The position numbers and the translations under genes were made by a program. The notes below the pieces were generated by a model. The model was not told where the DNA came from, did not search any database, and saw only the letters and a list, made by a program, of their open reading frames with translations. This document shows positions 1 to 6,162 of a stretch of DNA of 6,253 nucleotides, piece after piece. This stretch comes from Frankiales bacterium (GTDB lineage Bacteria; Actinomycetota; Actinomycetes; Mycobacteriales; Jatrophihabitantaceae), in the NCBI GenBank assembly GCA_025963265.1, contig JAOPUY010000371.1:1-6253 (forward strand), read 5' to 3'. Position 1 is the stretch's first letter, and every line of letters begins with the position of its first letter.

Positions 1-316
1 GTTTCACCGCCTGCAGCAGGCGGGCGTCCCAGCCGCGCCCTTGATGGACGACGCCATGTTCTGCGCGGACCCCCAGGTTCAGGCTCGGGGCTGGATGCGG
101 CCGTTGACCCACACCGACGTCGGAACCCATCGCCATCCCAGTCACCCCTACCGGGGCGTGCCGCAGGTGTGGCGACGCGGCTCGCCGGCGCTGGGCGAAG
201 ACAATGAGTACGTCTACAAAAGCATTCTCGGCGTCACGGACGAGGAGTTCGAGCGGTACGCCGAGACGCGCATGCTCGCACTGGACTACTTGGCGCCCGA
301 CGGCAGCTCGCTGTAG
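1..316 (+). CDS. Family III (CaiB/BaiF-type) CoA-transferase, C-terminal fragment (5' end outside window)
   Basis: This is the last 104 residues or so of a CoA-transferase of the CaiB/BaiF (formyl-CoA/carnitine CoA-transferase) family. Such enzymes move CoA from one acyl-CoA to a free carboxylic acid in the cytoplasm. Reading from base 2, the frame is open to a TAG stop and shows the order of motifs typical of the family's C-terminus: an L..AGVPAAP segment, a DPQVQARGW segment, a G..HPSHPYRG segment, then SPALGEDNEYV and a final ILGVTDEEFERY helix (LGEDN followed by LG.t.eE). The catalytic Asp lies in the missing N-terminal part, so the acyl substrate cannot be inferred. An internal ATG at base 41 is only the first Met inside the window and is not a real start, because the homologous reading continues upstream of it. 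The 3' end overlaps the convergent amidohydrolase gene by 31 bp. The family call is firm; substrate unknown. Confidence 0.88.
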   Translation, partial: FHRLQQAGVPAAPLMDDAMFCADPQVQARGWMRPLTHTDVGTHRHPSHPYRGVPQVWRRGSPALGEDNEYVYKSILGVTDEEFERYAETRMLALDYLAPDGSSL

Positions 317-1206
317 TCCCAGAGTCGGGCCGCGTTGTCATGCCCGACTTGACGCAGTTCGGCGGTGGACAGCGGCAGCGAACGCAACGCTTGGGCGTAG
401 GCCGCCTGATCGACGATCGGGTAGTTGGTCCCGAAACTCACCCGGTCGACGCCGATCTCGCGGATCAGCGATGCCAGCTCGGCCGGGTCGGGATCTTCCC
501 CGCCCATCCCGCCGAACCGCAAGGCCGTGTCGGTGATGACGGTTTCCGATAGTCGGACCAGCTTGGCCATGTCCGCCTCAGCCCCCTGCCCGAGGTGGGC
601 CAACTGCAGCCGGAGTGAGGGGTAGCTGCGCAGCACAGCCTCGAAGTGGCGCGGGTGACCCCAGGCGCCATGCGGCCCGAAGCTCAGCGCGCCGGACTCG
701 GACAACACCGGGACATCGTGCTCGACGGCGAGGCGCCAGACGATCTCCATCCGCTCGTCGTCCGCGGGCACGCCGATGAACATGGGCGCGACCTTCAGCC
801 CGCTGGCTCCGGCGGCAAGCTGCGTCTCAACCTCGCGCTGGAGGTAGTCCGGGCTCATCAGCACCGGGTCCAGCCCGACCACCGATTTGATCCGGCTCGG
901 CTGAGCCGACGCCGCCCCGGCCGCCCACGCGTTCAGCTCGTGCCATTGCCGCAGCACCTGCTCGACGGCCGCGTCGCGATCCGTTCCGGACGCGGCCAGC
1001 TCGGCCACGAAGTCCTGCGCGGGCAGCCACGGCACGATCATGGTCCAGGCGATGTTCGTGCGGTCCATCCCCGCCACCAGCTCGGCCGTCGTGCCATCCC
1101 GGGCGGCGGGCATCTGCAGGTTGTCCATGAACGCCTGCGTCGCCGCCCGCGTCGGTTGGGTGTGGGTGTGGGCGTCAATCAGAGTCACGTCGTCTGGCAT
1201 CGTCAT
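286..1206 (-). CDS. Amidohydrolase_2-family (TIM-barrel) protein with atypical metal-site residues
   Basis: A soluble protein of 306 aa with the plan of amidohydrolase_2 (PF04909-like) metal-dependent hydrolases and decarboxylases. The N-terminal strand carries the HxH pair (IDAHTHT, H13 and H15). G136-L-K138-V begins a barrel strand, H204 lies in the usual AHLGQG motif, and the C-terminus shows the FGTNYP loop and GHDNAARLWDY helix. Two positions that normally bind metal differ by my motif alignment: E170 (PVLSESG) sits where most relatives have His, and N261 (FGTNYP) where most have the catalytic Asp. The reaction is therefore uncertain. I chose the ATG at 1206 because it puts the barrel strand about ten residues in, as usual, and has an AAGG 11 nt upstream. 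A second ATG lies at 1200. A GTG at 1284 would add 26 nondescript residues and overlap a palindromic operator-like element. The gene converges on the CoA-transferase and is divergent from the DUF4190 gene. I do not recognise a specific substrate. Confidence 0.88.
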   Translation of the reverse strand: MTMPDDVTLIDAHTHTQPTRAATQAFMDNLQMPAARDGTTAELVAGMDRTNIAWTMIVPWLPAQDFVAELAASGTDRDAAVEQVLRQWHELNAWAAGAASAQPSRIKSVVGLDPVLMSPDYLQREVETQLAAGASGLKVAPMFIGVPADDERMEIVWRLAVEHDVPVLSESGALSFGPHGAWGHPRHFEAVLRSYPSLRLQLAHLGQGAEADMAKLVRLSETVITDTALRFGGMGGEDPDPAELASLIREIGVDRVSFGTNYPIVDQAAYAQALRSLPLSTAELRQVGHDNAARLWDYSELPSGAK

Positions 1207-1432
1207 CGGCCGCGCCGCCTTAGCCTCGTCGGATCCGTCGAATCCGTCGGGGGCCGACGCTAGCCGCGCTAACCGACTCGGCACAACCTTGGATTCCGAG
1301 TCGGTTCTGTCTCAGATCGGTAACCGCCGATCGGAATTGTTGCGTTGATGAGGGAAAGGCGGGCATTGTCATTGCATCTGACAGCAGCGCCAGACTTCCA
1401 GTGCGAATTGTCGTTCCACGGGGGAAGAACTG
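1207..1432. other. Intergenic regulatory region between divergent genes
   Basis: This 226-bp stretch separates the amidohydrolase start (minus strand) from the DUF4190 start (plus strand), so it should carry both promoters. It holds the paired palindrome described separately, a perfect 8-bp palindrome CCGATCGG at 1327-1334, a 6-bp inverted repeat with a 3-nt loop (1245-1250 and 1254-1259), and a direct repeat ATCCGTCG at 1233-1240 and 1242-1249. I could not assign a convincing -35/-10 pair on either strand. TTGTCA at 1366-1371 is a possible -35, but the best -10 is weak and spaced 19 bp away. Confidence 0.6.
1271..1306. promoter_or_regulatory. Candidate operator: perfect 11-bp inverted repeat made of two CCGA-N-TCGG palindromes
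   Basis: Bases 1271-1281 (AACCGACTCGG) are the exact reverse complement of 1296-1306 (CCGAGTCGGTT), with 14 bases between. Each arm is itself a palindrome, CCGA-N-TCGG, so the element reads as two copies of one dyad site with centres 23 bp apart, about two helical turns. A related CCGATCGG lies at 1327-1334. This layout suits a dimeric repressor, TetR family being a plausible guess, that binds cooperatively upstream of the amidohydrolase gene and possibly also controls the DUF4190 gene. No regulator gene is present in the window. As RNA it could form an 11-bp hairpin, but no U-tract follows, so a protein-binding site is more likely than a terminator. Confidence 0.55.
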
Positions 1433-1732
1433 ATGACTGATTACTCCAACGCGCCCGGGCCGGATGCCGCTGCGCAGCAGAACAGCAGCAACGGACTGGC
1501 GATCGCGGGGTTGGTCTGCGGAATCGTGGGCCTGTTCGTCGCCAACGTCATTCTCGGCCCGCTGGCGATCATCTTCGGCGGAATCGGCCTGTCCCGGGCC
1601 AATCACGGCGCACCACGCCGCGGCATGGCCATCGCCGCGATCGTTCTCGGCATCGTCGCCGTCGTCATCTGGGTGCTACTGATCATCGCGGTGAAGCGCT
1701 CGGGCCACAGTAGTTTCTACGTCCATTACTGA
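1433..1732 (+). CDS. Small DUF4190-family membrane protein
   Basis: A 99-aa protein with a hydrophilic, Pro/Ala/Gln/Asn-rich N-terminus (residues 1-20) and then the characteristic DUF4190 core: a small-residue-rich hydrophobic stretch (about 21-53, LAIAGLVCGIVG...ILGPLAIIFGGIGL), a short basic loop SRANHGAPRRG, and a second hydrophobic stretch (about 64-87). A basic residue pair and a short His/Tyr-rich tail follow. The protein is probably a two-helix integral membrane protein. The family is widespread in Actinobacteria and its function is unknown. The ATG is preceded by a purine-rich GGGGGAAG ending about 7 nt upstream, a good ribosome binding site. The stop codon lies three bases before the start of the protease gene, so the two are probably co-transcribed. 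The family call is strong; no function can be assigned. Confidence 0.88.
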   Translation: MTDYSNAPGPDAAAQQNSSNGLAIAGLVCGIVGLFVANVILGPLAIIFGGIGLSRANHGAPRRGMAIAAIVLGIVAVVIWVLLIIAVKRSGHSSFYVHY

Positions 1733-1735
1733 GCC

Positions 1736-2611
1736 ATGGTGTCCAGCGCTGAGTCAGCCGCTGGGCCGCACAACACAGGGGCCATCGGACCGGTGAGCCA
1801 AATCCGCGTCGATGACCCCGGGCACCCCGTCAGCATCCGCGGACAGCGGGGCATCCAGTGGCCGCTCGACCAGCAAGTGGCTCAAGCCAAGCGGGAAGCG
1901 ACCGGGCCTTGGCCGGCGGCCGGAGCTCTGTGGGCGCTGTTGGCCGTGGCCGCGACCATTGCCGCGTCGTGGGCGGTCGGGCGAAATTGGTCCGGCCAGG
2001 GCACGGCCCGGACCGTGACGTTGCTCTTGATCGCGGTCGCGGCCTACGCCGTCATGGCCGCGGTCAGCGGCACATTCGGCCGCCGGGTCGCGGCCACCCA
2101 CGGCGGCGCGGCGATCGCTCTCGGCGTGCGCCGGCCCCGCTGGCGCGACCTGACCTGGGTCGGCCCCGGGCTGGTCGGCTCGTTCCTGGCCCGGAGCATC
2201 GTCGTGCTGCTCGTCATCGACATCGCTCCGCAATGGCGCCACGTGCACGCCTCTAACGTCCAGCTGCACGGCCGGCCGGTGTGGGACATCATCGCGACCG
2301 GCGTCCTCGCGGTGCTGATCGCCCCGCCGGTGGAGGAGTTCATCTTTCGCGGGCTGCTGCTGCGCACCCTGATGCAGCAGCTGCCGTTCTGGCCGGCGGC
2401 CGTCATCTCCTCCGTGCTGTTCGGCGCGTTCCACACCTACGAACTGCAGACGCTCGCCGGGGCCGTCATCCTCGGCGCCAGCACCGCCGCGTTCGGTCTC
2501 GGCCAGTGCTTCATCGTCCGCTTCACCGGCCAACTCGCGCCGGCCATCGCCGTCCACGCGCTCAGCAATCTCATCGCGCTGGTGTTGAGCGTGTACGCCG
2601 TCGGCCAATGA
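1736..2611 (+). CDS. CPBP-family (CAAX protease / Rce1-like) intramembrane glutamic protease
   Basis: A 291-aa polytopic membrane protein with all three conserved CPBP (Abi, Rce1-like) motifs. These are EExxxR at E200-E201...R205 (VEEFIFRG), FxxxH at F229...H233 (FGAFH), and HxxxN at H274...N278 (HALSN). In this family the Glu/His/Asn residues line an active site within the membrane. The first 55 or so residues are hydrophilic and cytoplasm-like. Hydrophobic segments follow at about 60-82, 92-113, 143-163, 185-198, 219-230, 240-256 and 268-288. Bacterial CPBP proteins have varied roles, including bacteriocin immunity, peptide processing and membrane-protein scaffolding, and I cannot choose among them here. 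The ATG follows the DUF4190 stop after three bases with no clear Shine-Dalgarno sequence, which suggests translational coupling. A GTG near 1793 could be an alternative start that removes the nondescript N-terminus. Family certain; substrate unknown. Confidence 0.92.
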   Translation: MVSSAESAAGPHNTGAIGPVSQIRVDDPGHPVSIRGQRGIQWPLDQQVAQAKREATGPWPAAGALWALLAVAATIAASWAVGRNWSGQGTARTVTLLLIAVAAYAVMAAVSGTFGRRVAATHGGAAIALGVRRPRWRDLTWVGPGLVGSFLARSIVVLLVIDIAPQWRHVHASNVQLHGRPVWDIIATGVLAVLIAPPVEEFIFRGLLLRTLMQQLPFWPAAVISSVLFGAFHTYELQTLAGAVILGASTAAFGLGQCFIVRFTGQLAPAIAVHALSNLIALVLSVYAVGQ

Positions 2612-2629
2612 GCCGCGGCGAGCGACTTC

Positions 2630-2683
2630 AAAACGCCGGGCCTCGCGCCAAGGTATGGACCCGTGAGCGTGGCGCGAGACCCG
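2630..2683 (-). terminator. Predicted intrinsic terminator of the sugar-uptake operon
   Basis: Bases 2637-2650 pair with 2670-2683 to form a 14-bp GC-rich stem with a 19-nt loop. On the plus strand one pair (2641/2679) is a C·A mismatch. On the minus strand the same pair becomes G·U, so the stem is continuous only in minus-strand RNA. Read on the minus strand, four U residues (complement of 2630-2633) follow three bases after the stem, which is the layout of a Rho-independent terminator. It lies about 100 nt downstream of the beta-glucosidase stop. It may also slow plus-strand transcription coming from the CPBP gene, although no U-tract exists on that side. The loop is longer than in classical terminators. 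Confidence 0.6.
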
Positions 2684-2783
2684 ACTGGCAAGCGCGGCGC
2701 GTTCGGGGAGAACACCGCGGCCTGCCTGCTCCGGTGGAACACTCATTGCCAGGTTGACGGCCCGGCCGCAGAAGCGCAACTAG

Positions 2784-4169
2784 TTAGCAACTTGAATCTG
2801 GAGTATCGCTTCCCAACCCGTGGGCGGCGATGATCTGCGCATACGCCTTTCCGGATTCCTTTAATCGCCGTTCCTGCGTGGCGAAGTCGACATGAATGAT
2901 TCCGAACCGCTGCGAGTAGCCCCAGGCCCACTCGAAGTTGTCGAGCAGCGACCAGACGAGATACCCCCGCACATCGACTCCGGCCTGGATCGCGGCGGCG
3001 ACCGCATCGACGTGCGCGCGCAGGTAACACGAGCGCTCGCCGTCGAAGATTTGCCCGTGCGCGTCGACCGTGTCGGGGTAGGCCGAACCGTTCTCGGTGA
3101 CCACCATCGGCAGGCCCGGGCGCTCGTGCGACAGGGCGATGAGCAGGTTGGTGAGACCCTCAGGCTCGACCTGCCAACCCATCGCGGTCTGCGGGTCGGT
3201 GTGCGGATGGGCGAAGACGCCGTCGATGCCGGGCCAGGGATTCCCCTGCTCGACCGGTGCGCGGCCGACGATCGCCGGCGTGTAGTAGTTCACTCCGAGA
3301 AAATCGATCGGGCTGCTGATCAGGCCCAGGTCACCCTCACGGACGAATGCCCAGTCCGTCACCGAGGCGGTCGCCGCGACCAGTTCGGGCGACAGCCTCG
3401 CGTGGAACAGCGGATCGAGGAACACGCGGTTGCCGACGAGATCGGCCAACTCGGCTGCCTCCTGGTCCTGCTGGGCGGCCGAAGCGGGTCGGATCACCGC
3501 TGGATTAAGGGTGATCGACACGTCTCGGCCGGCCGGCAGCCCGGCCCGGAGGGCCTGTACCCCTAGGCCGTGAGCCAGCAGCAGATGGTGGGCGGCGGTG
3601 AAGGCGGCGGCGTTGTCCCTCAGCCCGGGGGCGTGCTCTCCGCTGGCGTGACCGAGAAACGCCGAGCACCAGGGTTCGTTGAGCGTCGTGAACGAGGGCA
3701 CCCGATCGCCCAGCCGCTCAGCGATGATCGACGCGAAGTCGGCGAATCGCTGGGCGGTCTCGCGATTCGTCCAACCGCCGCGGTCCTGCAGGTATTGCGG
3801 AAGGTCCCAGTGGTAAAGAGTGATCAGCGGTCGGACGCCGTGCCCGAGCAGCTCATCGACCAGCTCTGAGTAGAAGTCCAGTCCGGCCTGGTTGACCGAT
3901 CGGCCGTCGACGGGAAGCACGCGCGTCCAGGAGATCGAGAAGCGGTAGTCGGCCAGGCCGAGCTTCGCCATCAGAGCGACGTCCTCGCGGTATCGGTGAT
4001 AGTGGTCGCAGGCGACGTCGCCGGTGTCCCCGCCCAGAATCGCCCCCGGAGTGTGGCTGAAGGTGTCCCAGATGGAGGGAGTGCGGCCACCGGCGGCCAC
4101 GGCGCCCTCGATCTGGTAGGCCGCGGTCGCAGCGCCCCACCGAAATCCCTCGGGGAACAGTCCCGTCAC
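2784..4169 (-). CDS. GH1 beta-glucosidase, cytoplasmic
   Basis: A 461-aa glycoside hydrolase of family 1, which hydrolyses beta-glucosides or related beta-glycosides with retention of configuration. The family landmarks are in place: an N-terminal FPEGFRWGAATAAYQIEG with Q19, an RFSISWTRVLP strand, H120 and W121 (YHWDLPQ), the acid/base Glu E165 in TLNEPW, N294-Y-Y296, the nucleophile Glu E359 in VTENGSAY, and the aglycone/glucose-site stretch W406...E413-W414 (VWSLLDNFEWAWGY). Length is normal for a bacterial single-domain enzyme and no signal peptide is visible, so it should act on imported sugar. The open frame runs far upstream inside the permease gene, but homology begins at FPEGF, so I place the start at the GTG at 4169. 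That GTG overlaps the TGA stop of permease 2 by 4 bp (GTGA). The purines just before it are too close for a normal ribosome site, so reinitiation is likely. Exact substrate (cellobiose, other beta-glucosides, beta-galactosides or fucosides) is not fixed by sequence. Confidence 0.95.
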   Translation of the reverse strand: MTGLFPEGFRWGAATAAYQIEGAVAAGGRTPSIWDTFSHTPGAILGGDTGDVACDHYHRYREDVALMAKLGLADYRFSISWTRVLPVDGRSVNQAGLDFYSELVDELLGHGVRPLITLYHWDLPQYLQDRGGWTNRETAQRFADFASIIAERLGDRVPSFTTLNEPWCSAFLGHASGEHAPGLRDNAAAFTAAHHLLLAHGLGVQALRAGLPAGRDVSITLNPAVIRPASAAQQDQEAAELADLVGNRVFLDPLFHARLSPELVAATASVTDWAFVREGDLGLISSPIDFLGVNYYTPAIVGRAPVEQGNPWPGIDGVFAHPHTDPQTAMGWQVEPEGLTNLLIALSHERPGLPMVVTENGSAYPDTVDAHGQIFDGERSCYLRAHVDAVAAAIQAGVDVRGYLVWSLLDNFEWAWGYSQRFGIIHVDFATQERRLKESGKAYAQIIAAHGLGSDTPDSSC

Positions 4170-5131
4170 CCTTTCACGCTGCCGGCCAGCAGGCCGCGCA
4201 CGAAGAACCGCTGCAGGCTTAGGAAGACGATGAGCGGAATGATGATGGAGACGAACCCGCCGGGGGCGAGGAGCTCCTGGTGGGCGCCGAAGTTGCCGAC
4301 CAGGTTCTGGAGCCTGGCCGTGATCGGCTGGCCGGACGGGTCCGTGCCGCCGAAGGTCTTGGCGACCAACAGGTCGTTCCAGACCCAGAGGAATTGAAAG
4401 ATCGCAAACGACGCGATGGCCGGCACCGAGAGCGGCAACACGACCGATCGGAAGATCCGCAGGTGGCTGGCTCCGTCGACGCGAGCGGCCTCGATCAGCG
4501 ATGCGGGCAGCTGGGCGATGAAATTGTGGAGCAGGAAGATCGCCAGCGGTAGCGAGAACATCGTGTGCGAGAGCCAGATCTCGGCCAGGGTGCCGTTCAG
4601 CCCGAGCGTGGGGAACACGGTGATCGTGCCGACGTGGGCGCCGGAGACGAAGAAACGCTGCAGCGGCACAAGGGCCATCTGCAGCGGCACCACCTGCAGG
4701 GCGAAGAGCCCGAAGAAGATCAGGTCGCTGCCCTTGAAACGGACCCAGGCCAGCGAGTAGGCCGCCATCGCGGCGATGAAGATGGGGATGATCGTGGCCG
4801 GGATGGTGATCGCCAAGGAGTTGACCAGCGGCAGGATCGTCCCGCCATTGTCGAAGAGCACCTCGTGGTAGGTGGTCAGGCCGAAGCTGGGGTGGGCGAA
4901 GATCTCCCACCAGCCGGTGCTGGCGGCGTCGTCCTTGGACCGGAAGGAGTTGACCAGGAGTCCGAACGTGGGAATCGTCCAGAGCACCGAGATCGCGAAG
5001 ACGACGATCGCCGCGATGGGGGTGGAGAAGGTTCGGCGGATCACCCGGACCGATTCCGAAGGCGACAGCGGCTCGCTCGGGCGAGCCTGCGGGGTCGGGG
5101 CGGCCAGGGTCGGCGGCGTGGAACTCGTCAT
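4166..5131 (-). CDS. CUT1 sugar ABC transporter permease 2 (AglG/MalG-like)
   Basis: A 321-aa inner-membrane permease of the MalFGK-type (BPD_transp_1) importers for oligosaccharides. After a Pro/Ser-rich cytoplasmic tail (1-33), hydrophobic segments lie at about 38-60, 104-128, 136-158, 186-206, 233-250 and 290-308. The EAA loop, which docks the ATPase, is at 214-233: EAARVDGASHLRIF, then a conserved Pro. The phrases IPTFGLLVNSFR, GWW, VPLQMALVPL, FQFLWVWNDLLVA and a C-terminal FVRGLLAGSVKG recall the alpha-glucoside permease AglG subgroup; I base this on memory of the family, not a search. The ATG at 5131 overlaps the permease 1 stop by 4 bp (ATGA). An AAAGGAG lies 11 nt upstream, and the spacer is a 4-bp hairpin (CGGG-CAA-CCCG) that may bring it closer. 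The 3' end overlaps the beta-glucosidase start. The role as a sugar permease is certain; the sugar is inferred from neighbours. Confidence 0.95.
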   Translation of the reverse strand: MTSSTPPTLAAPTPQARPSEPLSPSESVRVIRRTFSTPIAAIVVFAISVLWTIPTFGLLVNSFRSKDDAASTGWWEIFAHPSFGLTTYHEVLFDNGGTILPLVNSLAITIPATIIPIFIAAMAAYSLAWVRFKGSDLIFFGLFALQVVPLQMALVPLQRFFVSGAHVGTITVFPTLGLNGTLAEIWLSHTMFSLPLAIFLLHNFIAQLPASLIEAARVDGASHLRIFRSVVLPLSVPAIASFAIFQFLWVWNDLLVAKTFGGTDPSGQPITARLQNLVGNFGAHQELLAPGGFVSIIIPLIVFLSLQRFFVRGLLAGSVKG

Positions 5132-6150
5132 CGGGTTGCCCGCTCCTTTCGTAGTTGCCTGACGTTGTAGATCACCAGGGGCAGGACCACCAGGAACAGC
5201 AACACGGCCAGTGAACTGCCCCGGCTGACTTGAGAGGTCACGAACAGATCGCCGTACATCTGCCGTGCGAGCACGTCGGTGTTGAAGTTGCCGTTGTTGA
5301 GCGTGGCGACGATGTCGAACACCTTCAGCGTCGTGATCATCACGGTGGTCACGACCACCACGAGCGTGTTGCGGATCATCGGTATCTGAATCGTCCGGAA
5401 GAGCAGAAAGCCGTCGGCCCCGTCCATCCGGGCGGCCTCGAGGATCTCGTCCGGAATGGCTTTCAGCGCGGCGCTGAGCACGACCATCGCGAATCCGGCT
5501 TGGATCCAGATCATGATGACCATCTCGAGATAGGTGTTCAGCGGACTGGTGATGAGCCAGTTCGGCGGATGGCTCCAGCCGAGCTTGATGGCGATCTGGC
5601 TGAGCAGACCGGTCTGCGGCTGCGACGGGTCGACGTAGTTGTAGACGTAGGACCAGATGACCGAGGCGCCGACGAAGGAGATCGCCGTCGGCAGGAAGAT
5701 CAACGTCTTCGGCAGCGAGGCGTACCGCATGCGGTCGACCAGCAGCGCGACCAGCAGACCGACGCCGACCGCACAGGCCGGGACGATGATCAGCCAGAGC
5801 AGGGTGCGCACCAACGTGCCCTGAGTGGCGGGGTCGGTGAAATCGAAACGATAGTTACGCAGCCCGACGTATTTCGCGTTCCGCTGGCCGAGGAACTGCT
5901 GGTTTTTCAGGCTCGTCACGAACGTGGTGATCGCCGGGATGACCAACCCGATGAGGACCAGCACCAATGCGGGCACCAGGCAGATGACGATGGTCAGCGG
6001 CTTCTCAAAGCGTCCGGTGACGCGGCCGGCGATGAAGAAGACCACGATCAGGATGGCTAAGAAGCCGCCTACGGCCTCGACCACGCTGAGCAGTTTGGTT
6101 GCCGACTCCGAGAGCGTTCCCGCCAGCACTAGATGTGCCTCAGCCGCCAC
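5128..6150 (-). CDS. CUT1 sugar ABC transporter permease 1 (AglF/MalF-like)
   Basis: A permease of the BPD_transp_1 superfamily that pairs with the downstream permease to form the membrane channel of an oligosaccharide importer. With the start chosen here it has 340 aa. An extra N-terminal helix (about 22-42), common in first-position CUT1 permeases, precedes a second helix (52-75) and the transport domain. The EAA loop lies at 238-257 (EAARMDGADGFLLFR, then a conserved Pro). Phrases such as LLWLIIVPA, PTAISFVGASVIW, IWIQAGFAMVVLSAALK and LKVFDIV recall AglF of alpha-glucoside importers (from memory, not a search). Start choice: an ATG at 6177 gives 349 aa but has no ribosome site. The GTG at 6150 has GGGGAGG five bases upstream and is preferred. 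A GTG at 6129 is also possible. The frame is open upstream of 6177 to the window edge. The stop overlaps the next permease start (ATGA). Confidence 0.93.
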   Translation of the reverse strand: MAAEAHLVLAGTLSESATKLLSVVEAVGGFLAILIVVFFIAGRVTGRFEKPLTIVICLVPALVLVLIGLVIPAITTFVTSLKNQQFLGQRNAKYVGLRNYRFDFTDPATQGTLVRTLLWLIIVPACAVGVGLLVALLVDRMRYASLPKTLIFLPTAISFVGASVIWSYVYNYVDPSQPQTGLLSQIAIKLGWSHPPNWLITSPLNTYLEMVIMIWIQAGFAMVVLSAALKAIPDEILEAARMDGADGFLLFRTIQIPMIRNTLVVVVTTVMITTLKVFDIVATLNNGNFNTDVLARQMYGDLFVTSQVSRGSSLAVLLFLVVLPLVIYNVRQLRKERATR

Positions 6151-6155
6151 GTGCG

Positions 6156-6162
6156 CCTCCCC
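6156..6162 (-). promoter_or_regulatory. Strong Shine-Dalgarno site that decides the permease 1 start
   Basis: On the minus strand this reads GGGGAGG and sits five bases before the GTG at 6150. No comparable site precedes the in-frame ATG at 6177. The site falls inside the reading frame of the longer form, so it could be coincidence, but its match to the anti-Shine-Dalgarno sequence and its spacing are near ideal. Confidence 0.6.

Noticed and set aside
1207..1284. N-terminal extension of the amidohydrolase from a GTG at 1284
   Set aside because: The added 26 residues show no family pattern, the start would sit inside the palindromic element, and an ATG at 1206 matches the usual family start.
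1367..1383. TGTCA-N7-TGACA inverted repeat before the DUF4190 gene
   Set aside because: Five-base arms are expected by chance in this length. Without conservation data it does not merit a separate operator call.
1754..2779. A 341-codon open frame on the minus strand opposite the CPBP gene
   Set aside because: Its product is a low-complexity mix rich in Arg, Asp, Gln and Gly without hydrophobic core pattern or motifs, as expected of an antisense frame in high-G+C coding DNA. The plus-strand frame has all the CPBP motifs.
2663..2833. A 56-residue plus-strand frame beginning GTG in the convergent gap
   Set aside because: It begins inside the terminator hairpin, runs into the antisense of the beta-glucosidase gene, lacks a clear ribosome site and resembles no family convincingly. 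A faint resemblance of its first residues to a YraN-like start is too weak to report.
4170..4910. Upstream extension of the beta-glucosidase frame, as if a 708-aa fusion
   Set aside because: The extra residues are an out-of-frame reading of permease 2, full of Arg and Pro. GH1 homology begins right after the GTG at 4169.
5230..6060. A 276-codon plus-strand frame opposite permease 1
   Set aside because: The composition is dominated by Asp, His, Arg, Gln and Gly. It is the mirror of membrane-protein codons, not a gene.
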